From the NCBI RefSeq assembly GCF_000005505.3, contig NC_016131.3, forward strand, positions 39,904,855 to 39,968,854: 64,000 bases of DNA. Reading direction: 5' to 3'. The position numbers and the translations under genes were made by a program. This document shows positions 57,601-64,000 of this stretch, one piece after another. The notes beneath the pieces were generated by a model. That model ran no database searches. It saw only the letters and a list, made by a program, of their open reading frames with translations, and was not told where the DNA came from. How positions within the stretch are numbered: the first letter of the stretch is position 1; each line of letters starts with the position of its first letter. Source of the DNA: Brachypodium distachyon (Eukaryota > Streptophyta > Magnoliopsida > Poales > Poaceae).

Positions 57601-60600
57601 GTCTCATGAGCGACAACCTGGATTAAGGCGACAGGTGTAGTTCCCCTTTTCTCGCAACTTTCTAACCAGGGCACCCACTTTGATGTCCGGTCTATCGGCC
57701 TCAAAACCCAAAAAATATTTGAACTTGACTTGGTCCACAATGCTTGCACAAGGACGGTTTATGTTTCAGGATTGACCGCTAAACATCCTGCCAACCATTC
57801 CTGCAGCTGACTAAACGTCCATGTTTGAGGGGCCGTTAGATCCAACTCCACATACTTAAACTGACTCAGATCAGCTCCGTGTTCGGTTGTTAAGACAGTA
57901 CCGGAACCGTAGTAAAAAACAAACTTCAGTACACCGGACATCTCTGATGCCAAAAAAAAAGTTTAGACGCGTCAATTACGAACCAGTACGGCATATTAAA
58001 AATATTAATATGCGTCAAATACTAACCAGTACGGCATACAAAAAATATTAATATGCGTCAAATACGAACCAGTACGGCATATTAAAAATATTAATACGCG
58101 TCAAATACTAACCAGTACGACATATTAAAAATATTAATACGCGTCAAATACTAACCAGTACGGCATATTAAAAATGTTTAGACGCGTCAAATACTAAGCA
58201 GTACGGCATATTAAAAATATTAATACGCGTCAAATACTAAGGAGTACGGCATATTAAAAATATTAATACGCGTCAAATACTAACCAGTACGGCATATAAA
58301 AAATATTAATACGCGTCAAATAATAACCAGTACGGCATATTAAAAATATTAATACGCGTCAAATACTAACCAGTACGGCATATAAAAAATATTAATACGC
58401 GTCAAATAATAACCAGTACGGCATATAAAAAATATTATGACGCGTCAAATACTTAGCAGTACGGCATATTAAAAATATTAGTACGCGTCAAATAATCACC
58501 AGTACGGCATATTAAAAATGTTTAGACGCGTCAAATACTAAGTAGCACCGCATATTAAAAATATTAATACGCGTCAAATACTAAGGAGTACGGCATCAAA
58601 AAAAATCTATTCTATCAAAACATATTACTACCGGCCATAATATTTAGACGCATCAAATACTAAGCAGTACGACATTAACAGTTGACCAAAATAATGAACA
58701 CTACCAAACGCTAAAACATACTTCTATATATACATACACACGTATCCTCATAAACATATACATTATAGGATAAATACGTGAGAGATTAGGATTTACCCTT
58801 GAAGCGTGTGAACCCAACCTCGAGAAGCCTCACAGTCACCGGATGAGCACCACCACCACCTCTAACTCCTCCAAACCACCACCATTGCCCCAACTTAGCA
58901 ACAAGAAATTAGCTCAAAATGTTCAACGAAAAGAGTAGATCAAGGTGTCATTGGGTGCTAAATAGCAAGGGGATTCAGTTTTGTGGGTTAAACGGGATCA
59001 AAACTCACTCATTTTGGCTAAAAATTGGGGGCATTTTTGAGGAAGAGAAGAGGAGAAGAAGAACAGAAGGTGCAGGCAGGAAGAAGAAGAGGGCTCGGTG
59101 GGTTTGCTTGGGCTCGTGCGATGGGAAGGGAGGAAAGGAAAGGGAAAGAGAAAAAGGAGAAAAGAGAAAAAGAAGATTCCCCCGACCCACGAGAGGCCTG
59201 TCGGCCACGGCCAGGCCGAGTGGCCAGTTGGCCTGGGCGAAGCCGACTGGGCGTCAGTCGGCCTGGGCCAGGCCGACTGGTGCGTGGGGGCCCCGCGGGC
59301 TAGGCAGGCGGCCTGCAGTCGGCCTGGGCGAGGCCGACTGGGCCTAATCGGCTTGGGCCAGACCGACTGGGCCCATTCGGCCTCGCCCAGGCCGAGGCCG
59401 TATTATTTTTGATATTTTTTAAAACACGTATTATTTTTAAAAATGATTAAAAAAATGTATTATTTAAAAAAAATTAGCATTCTTAACATGGTAAGCACAA
59501 GTACTTACGAGGAGGTGCATGGTCATTATCGTCCCAATGTACCGCGTAAGCACTTGCATTGAAACCGTTTTCTTCTGCAGGAAATAACAAACCATGATTT
59601 GATCGAGAATTAACAAATTCTCAACATGGCAACCACAAGTACTTACGCGGAGGTGCATGATCGTCATCATCCCAATGTACCGCATAAGCACTAGCATCAA
59701 AACCCTTTTCTTCTACACGAAATAATAAATTATGAGTTGATCTAGAATGAAAACATTCTCAACATTGTAAGCACAAGTACTTACGAGGAGGTGCATGATC
59801 GTCATCGTCCCAATGTACCGCATATGCATTTGTATCAAAACTTTTTTCTTCTGCAGGAAATAACAAGCCTTTAGTTGATCCAGAATTAACACATTCTCAA
59901 CATGGTAAGCACAAGTACTTACGAGGAGGTGCATGGTTGTCATCGTCCCAATGTACCGCATAAGCACTTGCATTGAAACCGTTTTCTTCTGCAGGAAATA
60001 ACAAACCATGAGTTGATTAAGAATTAACAAATTCTCAACATGGTAACCACAAGTACTTACGCGGAGGTGCATGATCGTCATCATCCCAATGTACCGCATA
60101 AACACTTGCATCAAATCCATTTTCTTCTGCAGGAGTATCAAAGTGTAATTGATCAAAAATTAATACATTCTCAACATGGCAAGCACAAGTGCTTACTGGG
60201 AGGTGCTGAAACGCCAAATGTACCGCATAAGCACTTGCAGCAAACGCATTTTCTTCTATAGAAAATAACAGTATGAGCTAATTCAGATTTAAATTTTTAG
60301 CTTAATTAGTAAGCCACAACAAGTAACGCATGAGCACTCACACAAAGGTGTTTATTTCTATAGGAATTACAAACTATGGGATGTTTCAAACTTAACATCA
60401 ACTTGGTAAGACAACACAAGTACTTACGAGAAGCTGGAGGTTCACCCCTGTCACTCCATGTACCCAATTTGGCTGCGAAAGCACTTTTTCCTGTAGGAAA
60501 CAACAAAACTATGAGCTTATTAATTAATTCAGACTGCCCTTTTTTGTGATAAAATGAAACTCTTCATTGGTCAAGGATTGAGGAGAACATAGTACAGAGA

Positions 60601-61363
60601 TTAGCACCTAACAATAAAACAGTACAAAGAAATTGAAACTAGAATCAAGACCATGAGATTCTCCTACATCTACACGTCATGGTAGATTATCAGATGCAGT
60701 CCAAAGTGCGTCAATTTGGCTCCATAGTTCGTCATTGGCTCCAAAATACGTCAAATTTATGTTTGTGGTACTTTAAAAGTGTATTGTATACCCATGCTGG
60801 CAAAAGTAATTTGACGCACTTTTATTATCTGAAAATACGGTTAAAAATCAAATTAATTGAATTTGCACAAAGTGCGGCTAGCGTAGTGCCGGCAAATATC
60901 TGCCGTGAGACAGTGATTGCGCCTCGCCAACTGTCACCCAGGATCCGAACAGACATTTGCACCATAGTACAAGATGAGTGCACCGGCGCCAGCTCCAGTG
61001 AAACTTCACGCACCATTTGTTCACACTCCAAGAATCAGTGGGGAACGGCCAGAGTCGGCATGAGAGATCCTTGAAATCCCACCTCGGGACATCAAGAAAG
61101 CATGTCGTCAGAGTCAAGGCACACTATACCCTCAGCGCACCATGTCCTCTGCCTGAGGTGAGGAAACAAACCCTCTGCACCAACCGGCGGAAGAGGGGTG
61201 GTGCCAGCCAGTTGCCCGAGTAGATGGGGAACGGGTGGGGAAACTCTGTCTTCACCAAAAACTACTGTACCTAATTTAAAAAATTGAAGATATAACAAAG
61301 ACTGGACTCACCAAAGGTCACGAGGAGCAACACAAAGGCTATGGCTGTAACCTTCATCTCCAT
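51658..61363 (-). CDS. BURP-domain secreted protein with repeated mini-exons
   Basis: BURP proteins are secreted cell-wall or vacuolar plant proteins (RD22, USP, RAFTIN and polygalacturonase-beta types). Exon 1 (61363-61312) encodes signal peptide MEMKVTAIAFVLLLVTF and ends in phase 1. The last exon (52334-51658, 224 residues) has LFLKKSLHVGTVLPEG, CFSSREAMARFATRALG and the BURP spacing C-R-X10-CH-X27-CH-X22-CH-X8-F: the first His is Arg and the final Trp is Phe. Between lie eleven short exons at 60490-60428, 60255-60197, 60126-60061, 59988-59923, 59850-59785, 59712-59647, 59574-59509, 52978-52913, 52836-52771, 52698-52633 and 52560-52498. All keep phase 1-1 except 60255-60197 (59 nt), which shifts the frame. 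A possible extra exon starts at about 61266 (VVFGEDRVSPPVPHLLG). A Mutator element splits the array. Whether a full product is made is open. Confidence 0.75.
53778..54441 (-). CDS. GRF-type zinc-finger / coiled-coil ORF2 of the MULE
   Basis: Exons 54441-54226 and 54152-53778 (GT...AG intron, 73 bp) join in phase 0 to give 196 residues with no break. Residues 29-57 (RCWCGNLCKVKEV...GMRFFMCANYEYE) form a GRF-type zinc finger, a nucleic-acid-binding fold often seen on plant transposon proteins. MWYRWIDTEMPDWAVKEI follows, then a long charged helix (about 100-185, rich in E/R/K/A, e.g. EEERRRKDAREAERERQRER) that should form a coiled coil. It is downstream of the transposase on the same strand and has its own promoter with a TATA box. 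A role in transposition (compare mudrB of maize) is inference. Intact frame next to a broken transposase is notable. Confidence 0.75.
54534..54708 (-). promoter_or_regulatory. Promoter of MULE ORF2: TATA box plus 26-bp array of E2F-like sites
   Basis: On the minus strand TATAAATA (plus 54534-54541) lies about 93 bp before the ATG. Upstream, the plus strand shows TTTCCCGCC at 54583, 54596, 54622, 54648 and 54674, and TTTCCCGTC at 54700. The last five are exactly 26 bp apart. Between them lie TTTTCGCGCC (54608, 54634) and degenerate forms (54658 onwards). Both motifs fit the E2F/DP consensus TTTSSCGC. E2F factors drive S-phase genes. That these sites act as such is inference. Confidence 0.6.
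55236..57941 (-). pseudogene. MuDR-type transposase (mudrA), two in-frame stops
   Basis: One frame runs from ATG 57941 (MSGVLKFVFYYGSG) to the stop at 55236, about 901 codons. It is broken only by TAA at 57761-57759 and TGA at 56153-56151. Order: N-terminal domain, acidic linker (DEEDG...DEDTDG...ESDEEE), MuDR N-terminal DNA-binding region (ARFPDKKHLQDAIVAWAMS), the MULE catalytic domain (VLCVDGTFLTGKYRGQILTA...FAFVEGENTESWLWFF), a SWIM zinc finger (CECTC...LPCSHVLAAC) and a CCHC knuckle (CFLCNHFGHRDTYC). The usual DRH motif reads HARHAGIL: a GAC-to-GCC change replaces the second catalytic Asp by Ala. A leader exon (58797 upward) and an 853-bp intron with a minisatellite precede the ATG. Confidence 0.9.
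57963..58670 (-). repeat. 43-bp minisatellite in the transposase leader intron
   Basis: About 16 units of ACGCGTCAAATACTAACCAG then TACGGCATATTAAAAATATT-AAT. Units carry an MluI-like ACGCGT and an AT-rich half and differ by point changes and small indels. The array fills most of the intron (58796-57944) between a noncoding leader exon and the mudrA start. Confidence 0.92.
60530..60840 (-). mobile_element. Possible retroposon tail inside the BURP gene
   Basis: On the minus strand the segment ends CCAATGAAGAGTTTCATTTTATCACAAAAAA, the form of a non-LTR retroposon 3' end. It lies between the signal-peptide exon and the first array exon. No target duplication found. GC-richer DNA at 60850-61260 contains broken frames and the candidate BURP exon 2. 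Confidence 0.35.
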
Positions 61364-61420
61364 GTCTAGATCACTATGAAATGAATTTTGTTTGGCGAGG
61401 AAGAAGGAAGATTCTAGGTG

Positions 61421-61430
61421 CATATTTATA
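61421..61430 (-). promoter_or_regulatory. TATA box of the BURP gene
   Basis: TATAAATATG on the minus strand lies 58 bp before the ATG at 61363, leaving a short leader. Good position for a core promoter and it supports 61363 as the true start. Confidence 0.75.
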
Positions 61431-61957
61431 CAGCTTGTCGCTCTAGCATTTAACTGACTTTGACTTGACTGCACTGCATATATTGTTTCTCATATTCTTT
61501 TTGCATGCTGCAAAACTATTCTTGAAGGTCTTTCTATTTTAGTCTAGAGGTCTATATTTAGTATGGTTTCCTATTTTGTGCCAATTAAAACAATTGCTAT
61601 AGTCTATATTTGAAAATCTATCATAAAGGGAAACTATATTTGGAGGGGGTAATACGTCATCATATGATACGAACAACTATGTCTAAAGGGGGTATTAAAA
61701 GGTATTTATGTGGAAATTATTTGAATATCAACATAAAGGGAAACAGTATGTCTGGAGGGCAATTTATCATTGTGCCAATTGAAACGTGTTAATGTAATTT
61801 ACATTTGAGTACCTAGCATAAAGGAAAACCGAATATTTGGATGGGATAATAGGCCACGTCCCAATTGAAGGCGTTGATGTGATCTCTATTCACTACACTA
61901 GCTATTGGAACACTTGAAATTTCTAATTTAGGCCTTAGTGGTAAATAATAATTGGTA

Positions 61958-62070
61958 CTCCCTCTGGCCGGAATTACTTGTCGAAATATTACATGTATCT
62001 AGACGCTTTTTACGCATAGATACATCCGTATTTTGGCAAATTTGAGACAAGTAATACCGGTCGAAGGGAG
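61958..62070. mobile_element. Stowaway MITE upstream of the BURP gene
   Basis: TA-flanked, ends CTCCCTCTGGCCGGAATTAC / GTAATACCGGTCGAAGGGAG, interior ATTACATGTATCTAGACGC. It lies about 530 bp upstream of the BURP TATA box. Confidence 0.9.
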
Positions 62071-62639
62071 TAATTTGTATTTGCCATTCATTAAGTACAA
62101 ACCTCATATAAATCTTAATTTTTAATAAAACCAAAAAGTTTTCCTAAGGATGCATCATTACTTGTTTTTCTCCAAATTAAAAGGATCGGTGGCGTACCTA
62201 GCTGGGTAGCCAGCCCCACCCTGAAAATTAATTTTGCATATTACCTATTGTTCTTTTCATAAATTTTTATTTTGTGTTTTGCATATTATATCATCTATCA
62301 TCTACTCCTATATCTAAGAGGGAGCCACCCACTACCTGATTTTCCTGGATCCTGGTGCTGCCACATCATCATTTTCCCAAACGCAATTTGTCCCGAGGCA
62401 GTGGTTCTTCTCGATCCCGTGCGCTCTTTATTTTTTACGGAAAGCTTTAGGGCATAAGACCTATTGCAAATTTGTATTAATAAAAGATATTTACAAAATG
62501 AAGGGTAAAGAAAATTATCTAAATATATCTATCATGTTTGAAATGCATGGTATTCCTTTCTTTTTGCTCTATGGAATACTAGATGGAGCTCATCCTTAAA
62601 TAGTCTTGTGCCTCCGTAAAGTGATGTGACAATACCATT
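62071..62639. other. Spacer with a Helitron-like start motif
   Basis: No gene. ATCTACTCCTATATCTAAGAGG at about 62298 resembles the 5' start of some grass Helitrons, but no matching 3' hairpin with CTAG follows in the window. Confidence 0.3.
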
Positions 62640-62900
62640 GAAAATACAGTCATTGGGAACTTTCCATATGTTCCATGCAGTAGTCTCGGGTTAAATACTG
62701 GACAAATATATCTCCAACATGTCTTGCAAATTGACAGTAGAAGAAAAGGTGGTCTCTAGTTTCCATAGTTTGCTGGTTGCAGAGGGTGCAGTTGTGCGCT
62801 TGCAGATGGAAATTTCTCTTAAGTAACATTGCTCTGGTGTTCAGCCTATCAACCATGAAGAGCCATATGAAGACTTTGTGCTTAAGCTGACAACAGCAAG
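62640..62900 (-). mobile_element. LINE fragment with zf-RVT domain
   Basis: On the minus strand 62856-62650 reads MVDRLNTRAMLLKRNFHLQA then HNCTLC...METRDHLFFYCQFARHVGDIF, the zinc-binding domain at the end of plant LINE reverse transcriptases, with the CxxC...HxFxxC finger intact. It is a short 5'-truncated remnant, related to but distinct from the copy in the GALS intron. Confidence 0.8.
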
Positions 62901-64000
62901 CCCAGATTCATTTTAGAGTCATTGTGCGCTCTCGATCTGGAGCTGCACTACGGGCATGGGCCGTTCAGTCGATATGGGCATTCAGCGTAGGGCCTTTTCT
63001 TCTCCAATTTTCCATCTTTTTCTCGTGGCGTTTCCTTTTCTTCCCCGTTCATGTGAAGAGTCCTCCTCTCCTACGAATCTCACCCCCACCCCCTGCCCGA
63101 TCCGGATCTCGCCAACGTCCGCAGCCGCTATCAGTCGCCTCCACCAGCTCGTGCGCGTTGGCGGCGTCCGTGTGCGGAAGGTGGCTGCGGACCCGCGGCT
63201 CCGTCGCGCGCCCTAACTGCCGCCTCCACCAGCTCGTGCGCGCCAGTGGCTCCCCGCGGGACTTGGACAGCGATGGGATGAGCCTGGGGCCGGGATGGCG
63301 GTAGCCTCGCGCAAGGCAGCAACGACCGCATAGGCGCGAGCCATCGGTGGCCCTCCCGACGGGCAGTGGCGCGCGGCGACCAGTGGCCAAATGCGATGTG
63401 TGGGCGGCGCGCAGGGGTGCGAACGGGCGAAAAAGGGCTGCGAGAGGGCGCAGGTGGGCGGTGCACCGGCGTACCGGGTGGCAAGTGGGAGCAGGCGGCG
63501 TGCGGGAGCGGATGGACGGCGGGAATCTACGGGCGGAGGCGGTGTGCACAAGCCGGCGGCCGCGCATGGCGAAGCAATGTTCGGTGGCAGGATGAATCGG
63601 GATGGGGAGAGGAGGAGTTTGCACTCAGGGTGGATGGAGAGGATAGTCAGAGGGAGAGCGAGAGAAATTGGGAGAAGTGATTTGAGAAATAAAGTACGGA
63701 GTAGGAGTAATAGGAGAGCACGGTAAGGATCCATTAAGCAAAATTTTATACTGCCGCTTACTTTATGTGATGGCTGCTGCTGCTTGCTGTTTTGATCGAT
63801 ATACCGATGCTTGCTGTGTAAATCATCACCACACGGGAGGTCAACCGGCTTGGATGGATGGAAGTGATAAACGTTATCATTGCTACATGTTCTTCATTAT
63901 TCATGATTATATTGAGAATTATTTCATGAATTCAACAAAAAAGTTGAAAACACTCACACAGGACTTTTCAAGTGTGGCGTATGTGAGAACAGTGAAAACC
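62901..64000. other. GC-rich block, unresolved
   Basis: 62950-63620 is GC-rich with long overlapping frames on both strands (for example 63624-63049, -, Arg/Pro-rich), with no domain I recognise. CGCCTCCACCAGCTCGTGCG occurs twice, 83 bp apart (about 63137 and 63220), so part of it is duplicated. It may be the first exon and leader of a gene running out of the window, or captured cargo of an element. 63735-64000 is AT-rich and empty. Confidence 0.35.

Larger units (their letters stand above)
53030..59478 (-). mobile_element. Complete Mutator-like element (MULE) in a BURP intron
   Basis: Both ends read inward as GCTAATTTTTTT and stay closely similar for about 260 bp (53030-53300 and 59210-59478). 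ATTCTTAAC flanks both sides (53021-53029 and 59479-59487), a perfect 9-bp target duplication, so the insertion is young. The TIRs contain repeated palindromes of the CAGTCGGCCTGGGCCAGG kind. It carries, on its minus strand, a MuDR-type transposase (57941-55236, inactivated) and a second gene (54441-53778, intact). Total length is 6449 bp. The stretches 53301-53777 and 54709-55235 show no other gene. Confidence 0.95.
52498..60490 (-). repeat. Exon-intron tandem array of the BURP gene
   Basis: Units of about 140 bp: one exon of mostly 66 nt encoding (Q)E-(N/K)-(G/S)-F followed by xASAYAVHWDDDDHAPP, plus an intron of about 72 bp that begins GTAAGTACTTGTG and ends in (C/T)TG(C/T)AG or a close variant. 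Seven units lie at 59509-60490 and four at 52498-52978. The outermost unit on the 5' side (KSAFAAKLGTWSDRGEPPAS, 63 nt) is the most diverged. Introns are as conserved as the exons, so whole units were duplicated. The Mutator element at 53030-59478 interrupts the array between the seventh and eighth units. Confidence 0.9.

Noticed and set aside
57963..58670. CRISPR-like array of 43-bp repeats
   Set aside because: Units are contiguous without unique spacers and lie in a plant transposon intron; it is a minisatellite.
59713..60156. 147-codon ORF on the minus strand
   Set aside because: Same artefact as above: out-of-frame read-through of exons and introns of the array.

Overview
The window looks like nuclear DNA of a grass, most likely a Pooideae/Triticeae species. 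The basis is many short Stowaway MITEs with CTCCCTCCGT-type ends and TA target sites, a Tourist MITE, CACTA, Mutator, Harbinger, Helitron and gypsy elements, GC-rich 5' ends of genes, and intron-containing plant gene families. The species is an inference; no organelle, bacterial or viral block was seen.

Layout. 1-8 kb is repeat-rich: a truncated PIF/Harbinger element (1600-4018) sits inside an older MITE, followed by a Helitron 3' end (5973) and several MITEs. A small single-exon-like gene with a C-terminal CaaX box lies at 8360-8917 (-). 10.4-15.85 kb holds a TIR element with a GC-rich interior and a Helitron with recognisable ends (13404-15850). 15964-22953 is a full-length CACTA element with a TCC target duplication and a frameshifted transposase. 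A Gln/Ala-rich gene (23475, +) follows. 24.6-27.1 kb is a decayed gypsy retrotransposon on the minus strand. 27.8-29.8 kb holds two diverged fragments of an MBD4-like DNA glycosylase gene facing each other as a long inverted repeat. 30176-31376 is a Pack-MULE-like element with a near-perfect 9-bp target duplication.

32-39 kb is mostly non-coding or retroposon-like. Three minus-strand genes follow: a small basic/acidic protein (39268-39672), a complete two-exon galactan beta-1,4-galactosyltransferase (GALS, 42661-46890), and a gene split by a 524-bp hAT-like element (47476-48472). The last 12 kb is one minus-strand BURP-domain gene, from signal-peptide exon (61363) to BURP exon (51658). Between them is an array of eleven short phase 1-1 exons that encode an acidic WDDDDHAPP repeat. 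A 6449-bp Mutator element with a perfect 9-bp target duplication has landed in one of the array introns. It carries its own transposase (two in-frame stops and a lost catalytic Asp) and a second, intact GRF-zinc-finger ORF whose upstream region is a 26-bp tandem array of E2F-like sites.

Most striking: the BURP mini-exon array with its nested Mutator element, the E2F-like array, and the MBD4-like inverted repeat that could fold as a hairpin RNA. All gene models are read by eye from open frames, splice sites and remembered family motifs; no database search or RNA evidence was available.
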